From: Haloarcula sp. CBA1127
Lineage (GTDB): Archaea > Halobacteriota > Halobacteria > Halobacteriales > Haloarculaceae
Direction: 5' to 3'
Length of the DNA: 64,000 nt
Assembly: GCF_001485575.1 (NCBI RefSeq)
Contig: NZ_BCNB01000001.1
Coordinates: 1 to 64,000, forward strand
The notes beneath the pieces are model-generated. The model saw nothing but the letters and a program-made list of their open reading frames with translations, was not told the DNA's origin and ran no database searches. The translations under genes were made by a program, and so were the position numbers. This document shows, piece after piece, positions 52,760-61,192 of this stretch. Positions within the stretch are counted from its first letter, which is position 1, and every line of letters starts with the position of its first letter.

Positions 52760-53968
52760 ATGGATAGCGAAGACGGGTCAGAGACACTACATAGCGTATT
52801 TGATAGTGTTGACACGAGCGAAGGAAAAATCTTCGAGAAACGTGAGATACTTCAAATCGACTATGTTCCTAGTGAAAAACGAATCGTCGGCCGGGATGAA
52901 CAAATAGAGAAGGTTGCTGAGGAAATCGGGCCAATTGTTGTCGGTCAGCCGCCAAATTCGATCATCATCTACGGGAAAACCGGATGTGGGAAGTCACTTG
53001 TCGCAAAGCACGTCTCCAAGATTGCACAAGAAGAAGCTGAAAATCGGGATGTGAAGCTTGCGACAGGATATATTAATTGTCAGCAGGCAAAAGGTAACTC
53101 TGACGCTCTGACCACATACGGTCGTGCAATTAACCCACCAGAAAGCGGTGTAAAGTTCCCGTCCCGGGGGATTTCAGAGAACGAGTACTTTGAACGGGTG
53201 TGGTCGGTCCTGAACGAGTTTTATGACGCTGCAATCATCGTCTTAGACGAAGTTGACAAACTCAACAACGATGATCTTCTGATGGCCCTGTCAAGAGCGG
53301 GGGAAGACGGGAGTGTTGATGTTCCAATTGGAGTAATAGCGGTATCAAACAAAATCAACTATCGGGACAAAATGAGCGAACGGACAAAGAGTTCATTCGG
53401 CCATAACGAGTTTATTTTTGAACCATATGATGCGGAGCAAATTCGAGAGATACTTCAAAATCGGACCGATGCCTTCGTTGACGGCGTCCTTGAGGAGGGA
53501 GTCATTCCTCGTGCTGCGGCACTGAGCGCCAAGGAACACGGGGACGCACGAAAAGCCATGCGCCTGCTTCGATATGCTGGTGACCAAGCGAACAAGGAAA
53601 ACGCTGAGCGAGTAAAAGAATCACACCTCTCGGATGCACGCGCCTCGGCAGAGTCTGATCGGTTGCTTGAGCTAATTTCCGGGCTTCCGCCCCATAGCAA
53701 GCATGTTCTAGTCGCGCTGGCGAACCTCAGCAAAAACAATCCGGACCGAGAATGGTTCCGGACAATGCGAATACGCGAGACATATCTCAATGTTTGTGAT
53801 CGGAGTGGGGCAGACCCGCTTTCAACAGAACGGACCCGACAGCTACTCAACGAGCTCTGCTTTTTAGAGATTGCAGGGAGTCGACGAGGGACTGGAGAGG
53901 GGAAAGGGCACTATAGCCAGTACACTCTCTTGTGGGACGCAGATATAGTCCTCACACTTGAAACCTGA
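52760..53968 (+). CDS. Orc1/Cdc6-family replication initiator
   Basis: A protein of 402 residues. AAA+ core: SIIIYGKTGCGKSLVAKHVS is Walker A, DAAIIVLDEVDKLNNDDL Walker B, VIAVSNKINY sensor 1, then HGDARKAMRLLRYAGDQA sensor 2 with its Arg. The C-terminal winged helix (SKHVLVALANLSKNNPDREW, TERTRQLLNELCFLEIAGSR) binds origin repeats. It initiates replication by melting the origin and loading the MCM helicase. Directly upstream is a repeat-bearing origin. ATG 52760 fits a leaderless transcript. It is of the plasmid type rather than the chromosomal Orc1-1. Confidence 0.9.
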   Translation: MDSEDGSETLHSVFDSVDTSEGKIFEKREILQIDYVPSEKRIVGRDEQIEKVAEEIGPIVVGQPPNSIIIYGKTGCGKSLVAKHVSKIAQEEAENRDVKLATGYINCQQAKGNSDALTTYGRAINPPESGVKFPSRGISENEYFERVWSVLNEFYDAAIIVLDEVDKLNNDDLLMALSRAGEDGSVDVPIGVIAVSNKINYRDKMSERTKSSFGHNEFIFEPYDAEQIREILQNRTDAFVDGVLEEGVIPRAAALSAKEHGDARKAMRLLRYAGDQANKENAERVKESHLSDARASAESDRLLELISGLPPHSKHVLVALANLSKNNPDREWFRTMRIRETYLNVCDRSGADPLSTERTRQLLNELCFLEIAGSRRGTGEGKGHYSQYTLLWDADIVLTLET

Positions 53969-54139
53969 ATTGCAGTCTTTTTCCCCCGGCGAGGCGAATT
54001 CTCTGGGGTTGCGCTCATTTCTGAGACATAACCAGAACTCGCTACGCGCCCAGCTACGCCAGCTGCTCTCACCAAAACTCTATTTTGTGGCCCCCAGCCG
54101 AGTACGGGGCGGTCCAGTGAGAGCGTCCCGACAGTACCC

Positions 54140-54721
54140 ATGGCATCGAAGACCACCAACAGCAAGCAGACCGGAGAACAGCACCCAGCATCTAGCGAAG
54201 CGCAGTTCCCAGACCTCACAGTCCACGCCGAGGGGACCGCAGATCGACTTCAGCACGTGAACGAAACTGCCAAAGCCGATTGTCTCGAAACAGTCGAGGT
54301 CGAGCTAGCTGTCGAGTACGATATCGACTCCTTCGACGAGTGGCGCAGTCTCATCGACCCGGACTACGTCAAACACGGACAGACCGTTGAGAAGGGCACG
54401 ATCATCAACGACTTGCTCGACAGACTTGAAGCACACTACCGCCGGCAGTCGTCCTCAAGGTTCCAAGCCTCGGACTGGAATCTCACGGTGACCGGCTCGG
54501 CGACCGCCTGGCGACGCCTCTTCATGGAGTTTTCCCAGATGCGTGGTTCAGATTCCGACCGTGCCGACAAGGCTGCCCTTCGTCTCAAACAGTTGCTCGC
54601 CGCAGACCTCGCAGACACAGGCGCAGCACTAGCTGCCCTCGAACTCATCAACCAGTACGATCTGGACACCCCAACAGACACGTTCATGGCAGAAGTGACG
54701 GACAGCACGGGCGACGAGTAG
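54140..54721 (+). CDS. hypothetical haloarchaeal plasmid protein
   Basis: A protein of 193 residues: a Ser/Gln-rich N-terminus, then HVNETAKADCLETVEVELAV, YVKHGQTVEKGTIINDLLDR and a helical C-terminal half (AWRRLFMEFSQMRGSDSDRA, AALRLKQLLAADLADTGAAL). No family recognised. Composition is typical of haloarchaeal proteins. It follows orc1 by 170 bases on the same strand. Confidence 0.6.
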   Translation: MASKTTNSKQTGEQHPASSEAQFPDLTVHAEGTADRLQHVNETAKADCLETVEVELAVEYDIDSFDEWRSLIDPDYVKHGQTVEKGTIINDLLDRLEAHYRRQSSSRFQASDWNLTVTGSATAWRRLFMEFSQMRGSDSDRADKAALRLKQLLAADLADTGAALAALELINQYDLDTPTDTFMAEVTDSTGDE

Positions 54722-54736
54722 CCAACTCGTCCTGTC

Positions 54737-54937
54737 TTGGTCTCGGCTCTTACCAAAGACAGCGAAACACTGGTATCTGTCTCGGGGTTGGTAGATCGGG
54801 TTGTGCAAGATGCACAGCGCAAGTCGGTCACCAGTTTCCAACTGAAAGACTTTGACGAATCACCACACATACAGAAGAACTACGTAACAAGCGGAGTGAG
54901 AGCGAAAAGATGGCTGAAAGCGTACGGAGTCGATTAA
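54737..54937 (+). CDS. small hypothetical protein
   Basis: A protein of 66 residues from a TTG/GTG-type start near 54737: DSETLVSVSGLVDRVVQDAQ, SVTSFQLKDFDESPHIQKNY and VTSGVRAKRWLKAYGVD. The helix-turn pattern with a basic end suggests a small DNA-binding protein, but no family is recognised. It overlaps the start of the next small gene. Confidence 0.5.
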   Translation: MVSALTKDSETLVSVSGLVDRVVQDAQRKSVTSFQLKDFDESPHIQKNYVTSGVRAKRWLKAYGVD

Positions 54938-55110
54938 CGAATTCGTGGCTATATATTCCGATGAGCGTCGTCGTTTGGATATTGCTGTGGGTTTCGATAG
55001 ATGCGCTTCTCGGGGACGGTAGTGTGATTTCTGCTGCGATTCCGGGGGCAGCAGGGGGGTTGGCTTTCGGAGTCTTCACCTATTATTTCAAAAATCGCGA
55101 CAACGACTAG
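54910..55110 (+). CDS. small membrane protein
   Basis: A protein of 66 residues from ATG 54910: basic N-terminus, then LYIPMSVVVWILLWVSIDAL and SAAIPGAAGGLAFGVFTYYF, two membrane helices with a charged tail. It overlaps the upstream small gene by 28 bases. No family recognised. Confidence 0.5.
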   Translation: MAESVRSRLTNSWLYIPMSVVVWILLWVSIDALLGDGSVISAAIPGAAGGLAFGVFTYYFKNRDND

Positions 55111-55332
55111 CTTAGTCCTCTGGTCTGTTCATATCGGCTCCGTTGCTGCCGGCTCCTGTTCCAGTTCTCCGTTTCATCATCAGTGACCGGATATAAAGCG
55201 CCTCAGCGTGCTGACTACACCCTCTACATCTTGCACGGCAACCAGTGACAACATCATCAGGTCGACAGCTGTTTCACTGGATCAGGCAAGACTCTCGCTC
55301 TCTGTCGGTTTGTGCTTCCCTCAGGGCCGAGG

Positions 55333-55340
55333 TTTAAATA
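55333..55340 (+). promoter_or_regulatory. TATA box of the zinc-ribbon protein gene
   Basis: ttaaatac-type box (tttaaata, 55332-55339) lies about 22-25 bases before ATG 55358. This spacing decides for ATG 55358 over ATG 55343, which would fall upstream of the transcript start. Confidence 0.5.
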
Positions 55341-55357
55341 CAATGACGAACGCAACC

Positions 55358-56356
55358 ATGCGTGTGACTGACCCGAATCCTGAATACGATCCTGCGGATA
55401 TCCTCGGTGCAGCGAGTTCTGACCCTGAAACGAGAGGGAACGGACGGGAACGGGTCCTCGAATCCACCAGGTATCCCGACCGTACAGAGGATGATACCCG
55501 CATCTGTCGGAGCTGTGGGAACGATATTCCCCGGGATAAACGCCAGTGCCCATTCTGTGCTCACACCAGTGTCTCAGAGACGCCTACCGACGACCAAGAT
55601 GACAGCCCACTCGAAGAGTGGACATTCGGCCGAGTCGTGCTCGCGCTCGTCGAGGCGAACACCACCTTCCACGCACGAGCCCTCGGCGCTGCGGCCTTTT
55701 CGGTGTCCGATAGTATCGCGAGCGGCGAGGACACCTCTCACGGAACGGTGAAGTGCCGTGCAGCGTTCGGAACCGAGCCAGCCACCACTCTCACCAAGGG
55801 GTGGCCCAAGCTTCCGACCGAAACCACGCTCGACGAGGAACCCGGACAGGCGCTCTTGGAGACAGCCGACGAACAGACTGATTGGGATGAGTCAGACGTC
55901 CAGCCACGGATCTATCTTGAGGACGGGTCGCCGGTCACCGACCGCTCGGAGTTCAAGCGGCTCAGAGACGAGTTCCAGCAGGACGACGGCACGTACTGGC
56001 TTGTTCCCGGCATCGTGCAGCGCCATCAGGCACGATCCGAGTTGGGGACGCTTGGCGTCGAGTTCCACTGTCGGCAGTGTGGTGCCATAACGGGACACGA
56101 GTCACACGGGCTCGACGGGTTCGAGTGCCACTCACATCTTGACCGGCTGATCTGGACCTGCAGGGAGTGTGGACAGCACCGCCACGAGCCCGAGCAGGAG
56201 GACGACACGGAGGAGACTACGGGCTATGACCACCTTCCCGACGGTGTCTCACCGGAGGACATCCACGGCGACGAGCCTGACTTCCAGGAGCAGGAGTTTC
56301 AGAACCAGATCAAGGCCTATCGCGAGCAGCACGGTTCCTTCCCGTGGAAGCGGTAG
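55358..56356 (+). CDS. hypothetical protein with N-terminal and C-terminal zinc ribbons
   Basis: A protein of 332 residues from ATG 55358 (RVTDPNPEYDPADILGAASS). Residues about 50-70 hold CRSCGNDIPRDKRQCPFC, a zinc ribbon. The middle (WTFGRVVLALVEANTTFHAR, DESDVQPRIYLEDGSPVTDR) has no known fold. Near residue 225-275 a second metal site reads FHCRQCGAITGHES and FECHSHLDRLIWTCRECGQH. The end is acidic. No enzyme motif. Such proteins recur on haloarchaeal plasmids; function unknown, nucleic-acid binding plausible. Confidence 0.7.
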   Translation: MRVTDPNPEYDPADILGAASSDPETRGNGRERVLESTRYPDRTEDDTRICRSCGNDIPRDKRQCPFCAHTSVSETPTDDQDDSPLEEWTFGRVVLALVEANTTFHARALGAAAFSVSDSIASGEDTSHGTVKCRAAFGTEPATTLTKGWPKLPTETTLDEEPGQALLETADEQTDWDESDVQPRIYLEDGSPVTDRSEFKRLRDEFQQDDGTYWLVPGIVQRHQARSELGTLGVEFHCRQCGAITGHESHGLDGFECHSHLDRLIWTCRECGQHRHEPEQEDDTEETTGYDHLPDGVSPEDIHGDEPDFQEQEFQNQIKAYREQHGSFPWKR

Positions 56357-57075
56357 CTGTCGTATCGTCAGAGCGCAACGGTTGTTTAGGGTGCTGTAGA
56401 GCCGTTAACGGATCCCATTGTGGTTCTCGGTGAACGATCAGTATCGCTGTTCGCCAAAAGGATGTGTCCGGTCCTTGGGTGAGAGTAGGACAGTGTGAGC
56501 GCGTCATAGAACCCTCTCACGAATTACGATTCATCGGTAGCTTGTTGAGTTATCCGGCAGTAATCGGGCGTATTACTCAGTGAAGCCGGACTCAGAACTC
56601 AGCGACGACAGCAAACTTCCAGCAAGTCCGATCATCCCGATTACGAATGAAACAAGGACGATTGCACCTTTCACTGGCTCCACTGATTTCAAGTTTAATT
56701 ATCCACAGCATGATCAAGATACTGAATAGGAGGGTATCTCTTGGTAGGGACACACGCCACTCAGATGACAGCAAGTTGCTTTAGTATTTCGTAACTCTGC
56801 TGTATTGATTACTCAGCGTAGATCGTGGTGCCTATTCTACGGTACGCGACAGTATTATCTTAATTCTCGCATAGTTTGTTGCGAGCGAGAACATCCACTC
56901 TAATCCATCTGTGTCCAATTCTGCATCGAGAGTCGGTCGCTTTCGTACTGAGTATTCCTCACTCGCGGGGAAAATCGTATTCATTACCCAGCAGCCTAAA
57001 CAACAATAACCGAGCGCTACATTTGTATACCCAGTGGGGAAATACTTTTTGTCAGATAGGAAGAACCACTACGAA
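56357..57075. other. gene-free region
   Basis: About 720 bases, A+T-richer than the flanks, with no supported gene, repeat or RNA. The frame before ATG 57076 is open but lacks coding character. Confidence 0.35.
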
Positions 57076-57285
57076 ATGTCGCCAACCGATTACAATACTG
57101 AAAGATTGAACTTTTCGCTCCGCAATTTGCTTTTAGCTGTCTTTCTCTTCCTAATTGTTAGGCTCGGAAGTGGATTGGCAAGAGGACTACTGGAAGGAGA
57201 CTATCTAATAGGCACATTAGGATTGATACTTGCTCTCGTACCGATAATTTGGCTATTGTCGATCATCAGAAAGGCATATTTCTGA
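57076..57285 (+). CDS. small membrane protein
   Basis: A protein of 69 residues from ATG 57076 (SPTDYNTERLNFSLRNLLLA), with LLLAVFLFLIVRLGSGLA and YLIGTLGLILALVPIIWLLS as membrane helices and a basic end. No family recognised. Its A+T-rich codons differ from the neighbouring G+C-rich plasmid genes, so it may be a recent arrival. Confidence 0.5.
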   Translation: MSPTDYNTERLNFSLRNLLLAVFLFLIVRLGSGLARGLLEGDYLIGTLGLILALVPIIWLLSIIRKAYF

Positions 57286-57885
57286 AAACCTTCCAAGATA
57301 AGGGTCCTCTGTTAGAATATACGATTATAGTCCTACGATGACGTTTTGAGTTCCGATAACATCAGATTCATAGACTACCTGTACTGACCATCGTTTAACC
57401 ACTCAAGTTAGTTCCAGTGTTCCCGCGAACCCCCGTCACCTCTGTGGGGAGAGCCGTACATATTCTTCCGCCGAATTGTCAGTGGTCCGGTCTGATTCAT
57501 CACCGAACTCTATGAATTGTGGTCGTAAATCTAGAGCACTGGACGTGAGCTTGGAAGACTTCGTGGTTAGGACGGAACAGAAGTAGTACTGTCTGAGTGC
57601 GGAGCTAGCCACCCTTCAATAATATAAAACACAGAATGAGCGATTACACTATTTCTTGCCGTACAGTGTGGACTCCGTTCGGCTGGAATGGTGGAATGGC
57701 AACCTTAGTCACGGCTCTGCTGTCAGAGCGGAGGACGGAGGTGTTGATCTGTCTGGTGAACCACTCACTGGCCGTAATAAGCGCGTGTAAAATAGTATAT
57801 CTGACTGGAATATCATATTCATGAAGTTGGAATGTCACTTTGAAGTATCCTGACCACTTTTGCCAGTTGATAATAAAACGATACT
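57286..57885. other. gene-free region
   Basis: About 600 bases without a supported gene. Short frames on both strands (for example 57636-57824) have no haloarchaeal coding pattern. Confidence 0.35.
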
Positions 57886-58152
57886 GTGAAGCGGTTCTAT
57901 GTATTTTATACGTGCTTGGCAATGTGGGGCATAATGTTCGGATATAGTACGGTGCCAGCCATCATCAAGGGTGATCTGAGTTTTTCAATAATTGCCACAT
58001 CTATAGCTAGCATCATGATGTTTTGTGGATCATCATATCAGATAGCCCGAGGCCCCTCAGGTGAATTCGATGACATCCCCGAGTGGTCAGTTTGGACCGT
58101 AGTTCTAGGTACTGTTATGTTCATTGTAGCTCATCTGGCTGAACTGGCCTGA
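57886..58152 (+). CDS. small membrane protein
   Basis: A protein of 88 residues from GTG 57886: YVFYTCLAMWGIMFGYSTV, FSIIATSIASIMMFCGSSYQ and WSVWTVVLGTVMFIVAHLAE, three membrane helices. No family recognised. The A-rich sequence aataaaacgatact before the start may hold its promoter. Confidence 0.5.
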   Translation: MKRFYVFYTCLAMWGIMFGYSTVPAIIKGDLSFSIIATSIASIMMFCGSSYQIARGPSGEFDDIPEWSVWTVVLGTVMFIVAHLAELA

Positions 58153-58270
58153 CTCGAGAAAATACATTCCCAGTAGTAGCGTGGATACAGGATAACAGTC
58201 AATACGCCCACGTACCAAACGGCCGTTTCACACTCACTGGTGAAAAAAGAAGCCGTATTCACAACGGCTG

Positions 58271-58531
58271 TTACTCCGGTAATAGCCGATCCAAAACGAT
58301 ACTCGTTCCGTCCTCAGTCCGGGGCACTGTATTCTCCAATAAGTGCTCGTCACGTTCGTCAACGTCGAGAATACCGGTTTCGACAATACGGGGACCGTCC
58401 TCCCGCTCGCCGGTGAGGGTAAGACACAGCTGGCCGTCGACTTTCCCACCAGCAACCGAAATCGACGCAACTGCGTCGGGAAACGAGATAGTCGTCCAAC
58501 CATCGGGTTTCCGGACCCGCAACTCGGGCAT
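58271..58531 (-). CDS. hypothetical small acidic protein
   Basis: A protein of 86 residues: PELRVRKPDGWTTISFPDAV, ASISVAGGKVDGQLCLTLTG and a C-terminal TGILDVDERDEHLLENTVPR. Beta-rich, acidic, no family recognised. It is divergent from the small frameshifted gene at 58588. Confidence 0.55.
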   Translation of the reverse strand: MPELRVRKPDGWTTISFPDAVASISVAGGKVDGQLCLTLTGEREDGPRIVETGILDVDERDEHLLENTVPRTEDGTSIVLDRLLPE

Positions 58532-58587
58532 TAGTTCTTCTTATCTGGGCCAAAGACATCACACTCTGGCTGGCATAGAGCCATTTT

Positions 58588-58856
58588 GTGTCTCTTGTAG
58601 CCGGAGGAGATCATGAGTACTACGCACCTTCCTTCGAGGAGTACGACTTCGACCGTGGTGACCGCGTTCGGGTTGATTGGACAGACGGCAACAGCCCACT
58701 CGACGAGGTCAGTGGAACCGTCTCTGGTATCTCGCGCTCCGGTGGCAACGTAATCGTTCTGTCGAGGCTGCCGACGACCAGTATTCCGAGAACTCAATCT
58801 ACGGTGGCACCCACGACGCTGCTCCCGAATGGGTCAAGCCGATAGAGCAATCCTAG
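58588..58856 (+). pseudogene. small hypothetical protein, frameshifted
   Basis: The first frame gives FEEYDFDRGDRVRVDWTDGN and SPLDEVSGTVSGISRSGGNV. Near 58760 the coding frame moves by one base to EAADDQYSENSIYGGTHDAA and PEWVKPIEQS with a stop at 58854. The ribosome-binding site ggaggagat before ATG 58613 suggests the original start was there, implying a second shift near 58630. No family recognised; reads like a small beta-barrel protein. Confidence 0.5.
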
Positions 58857-59253
58857 TCTGACGGTGGATATTATCGCTCATTTTGGGATCTCCCTCTGGG
58901 TAAGGCTTCCCAGATCAGGAGCACTGAACAGCAATCCGCCGACGAACACTCTTCAGATGCTGAAACCGCTCTTGAGGACGCCACACTAACTGCGCATGTG
59001 GTCCATCAGGATCAATAGAAGTTTATTTACCTCAGACAACTTAGCCACCTAAGGTAAATTATTTAGACACGGTATCTGGTTAGGGGCGGTGGCTGGTGTG
59101 GAAGCGGCAACTGGTGTGGGCGGAGGTCTTATCACAGTGGTAATAGCCGAAAGTATTCCCAATAGGGGTGGTACCTGACACCGACCAATAGCAATGGTAC
59201 CGAGTGGAAGAAAACAAGCTACTATTTATCGTTTCGATTGGTTTAGCGGGATC

Positions 59254-59316
59254 CTTAGTCAGGATCTAGTACCTAATTTTATTCGACTGATTACTGTTTA
59301 CCGCTAGTAATACTTT
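59254..59316 (+). repeat. relic of the orc1/cdc6 promoter and last origin repeat
   Basis: cttagtcaggatctagtacc here parallels cttactcataatccggtacc at 52704, and the following bases through ctagtaat parallel 52724-52762, up to where the orc1 ATG would be. About three quarters of the positions agree. No orc1 coding sequence follows. Confidence 0.45.
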
Positions 59317-59333
59317 GTATGGCATTATACAAT

Positions 59334-59357
59334 TTTGGTTTAGTTAACTAAACCAAA
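59334..59357. promoter_or_regulatory. perfect 24-bp palindrome, operator candidate
   Basis: Two 12-base arms, tttggtttagtt and its exact reverse complement aactaaaccaaa, meet without a spacer, about 145 bases before the first ABC gene. Long perfect palindromes at this place are typical of dimeric repressor sites; the core ttagttaactaa resembles DtxR/MntR-type sites in general form only. Confidence 0.5.
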
Positions 59358-59500
59358 GTTGATTTACCACCTTCCCCTCCATAGACATAATATAATGTCG
59401 ATATTTGTACAATATTTCCCGGCAAGCAGCCGCGTGGAATTAGATCCATCTATCTGTGCTGATCCTGTCCACATACGGCTCAGAAGCAAGGTGACGGCCA

Positions 59501-61027
59501 GTGCCTAAACTCTGTTCGAGGCGGGAGCTGTTAGGCAGCACTTTAGCCGGTGCCGCTGGCCTGCTCGCAGGCTGTAGCAGCTCGGAGACCGACACCGACG
59601 ACTCATTTACTGTTGCGTTGGCGCGAGATCCAACACGGGTGAAATGGGATGTCTACAACGGTATCACACCGTACTACACGCATGTGTTTGAGCCGCTCGT
59701 TGACACCACAGCGGAGATGGAAACCGCACCGCTGCTTGCCACAGACTGGGAGGCTGTTGACGAGACGACGTGGGAGTTTTCATTACGCGAAGGTATCACA
59801 TTTCACAACGGAGACTTGCTGACAGCAGACGCAGTTGTCCACTCCTTCAACCAGATTTTTGAGCAGTGGGCGTGGGTCCCGGGCTGGATCGGTGTCAGGT
59901 CTGACGGCATCACGGCAGTAGATGACACCACTGTACGGTTCGAGACAACGGAGCCCTTCCCCGCGTTTCCTGGGACAATATCACACCAGTACTTTGGCAT
60001 TCAGCACCCTGATGAAAGCGAGACGCCGACTGGGACAGGCCCGTATCAGGTTGATGAGGTCAAGCCGGGACAGTGGATAAGGCTTACGCCGTTTGCTGGC
60101 TATCGGGACGACACGGCTAACCCCACAGAGCTCACTTTCGAGTGGATCAAAGACCCCAATACGCGCGTGCTGTCCCTTGAAAAAGGTTCAGTTGATGTCG
60201 CACAGCAAATCCCGAAAAGTCGGGCTACGGCGCTTGCCGACGCGCCGGAGACAGCGGTCGACACGTATCTCACACCTGAAGCTGGTCTCGTTGCGGTGAA
60301 TCTATATCGGTCCCCGACCGATGACGAGCAACTGCGAAAGGCACTCAACTGGGCTGTCGACCAGAGCCAGATCGTCGACAGCGTCCTCAACGGCATCGGT
60401 AAGCCAGCACGTGGGCCGATTTCGTCTACTATTCCATGGTCAGTTCACGATGACCTCCCGACCTACGGGCCAGACAGGGATCGGGCACGGGAACTCGTTG
60501 CGGCGTCCGGATACGACAACGAGACGCTCTCGATTCTGATCAACAGCGAAAATACCGACGATAGAACGATCGCACAGACGCTCTCCGGGTGGCTCGAAGA
60601 GATAGGCGTCACAAGCGAGATTCGGCAGGTCGACCCAGCATCTTTCAATGACACGTTCACCGCCGGGGAAGCGAACCTGACGCTCGTCGGTTTCGGATCG
60701 AACAGCGCTGCCTGTGACTATCTTATTCGAGCAATGTTCCACTCAGAGGGCAGTGACAACCGGAAACGCTACCAGCAAGATGGCACCGGCATCTACAACC
60801 CCGGACCGGAAATCGACCGTCTCATCGAGCAGGGATACCGGGCAGAAACGTTGGAAGCAAAACGAGACTACTACGGTGAAGTCCAGCGACACGTGGTCGA
60901 TACCGGAGCGGTCATTCCACTGTACTACAACGAGTCCGTCTTCGGCCGGCAGGCGGATGTCGCCGGTATCGACGGCCATCCAGTAGACAACATGATCGAG
61001 TGGTCCGGGCTCACGCGAGAACAATGA
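59501..61027 (+). CDS. ABC transporter substrate-binding lipoprotein (SBP_bac_5, peptide/nickel type)
   Basis: A protein of 508 residues from GTG 59501. CSRRELLGSTLAGAAGLLAG is a twin-arginine signal and LAGC a lipobox, so it is lipid-anchored outside the membrane. Family motifs: PLLATDWEAVDETTWEFSLR, EGITFHNGDLLTADAVVHSF (the cluster signature), TGTGPYQVDEVKPGQWIRLT and LRKALNWAVDQSQIVDSVLN. The ligand may be peptides, nickel or sugars. A second binding protein of the same family and two permeases follow, so this is an importer operon. No ATPase genes are within the window; they should follow past 64000. Confidence 0.85.
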   Translation: MPKLCSRRELLGSTLAGAAGLLAGCSSSETDTDDSFTVALARDPTRVKWDVYNGITPYYTHVFEPLVDTTAEMETAPLLATDWEAVDETTWEFSLREGITFHNGDLLTADAVVHSFNQIFEQWAWVPGWIGVRSDGITAVDDTTVRFETTEPFPAFPGTISHQYFGIQHPDESETPTGTGPYQVDEVKPGQWIRLTPFAGYRDDTANPTELTFEWIKDPNTRVLSLEKGSVDVAQQIPKSRATALADAPETAVDTYLTPEAGLVAVNLYRSPTDDEQLRKALNWAVDQSQIVDSVLNGIGKPARGPISSTIPWSVHDDLPTYGPDRDRARELVAASGYDNETLSILINSENTDDRTIAQTLSGWLEEIGVTSEIRQVDPASFNDTFTAGEANLTLVGFGSNSAACDYLIRAMFHSEGSDNRKRYQQDGTGIYNPGPEIDRLIEQGYRAETLEAKRDYYGEVQRHVVDTGAVIPLYYNESVFGRQADVAGIDGHPVDNMIEWSGLTREQ

Positions 61028-61192
61028 ACAGGAATAGCATGAGCGTGGGTTTCCTGCGTTCCAGCTCAGGTATGGATTGGAGTCGCCATCTGGGGCCAAT
61101 ATGCTCACCGCCACCAGCCAGTGGTTCAGACGGACCGAGCCAGATGGTATCGACGAGAAATCGAATGATATGGATACAGTGTGAGATATAGT

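Larger units (their letters stand above)
58857..59500. promoter_or_regulatory. long upstream region of the ABC operon with an origin relic and palindromes
   Basis: About 640 bases. It holds an imperfect inverted repeat around 59022-59059 (tatttacct, aggtaaatt), a relic of the orc1 promoter at 59254-59316, a perfect 24-bp palindrome at 59334-59357, and an A/T box cataatataatg at 59385-59396, about 105 bases before GTG 59501. No gene seen. Confidence 0.45.
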
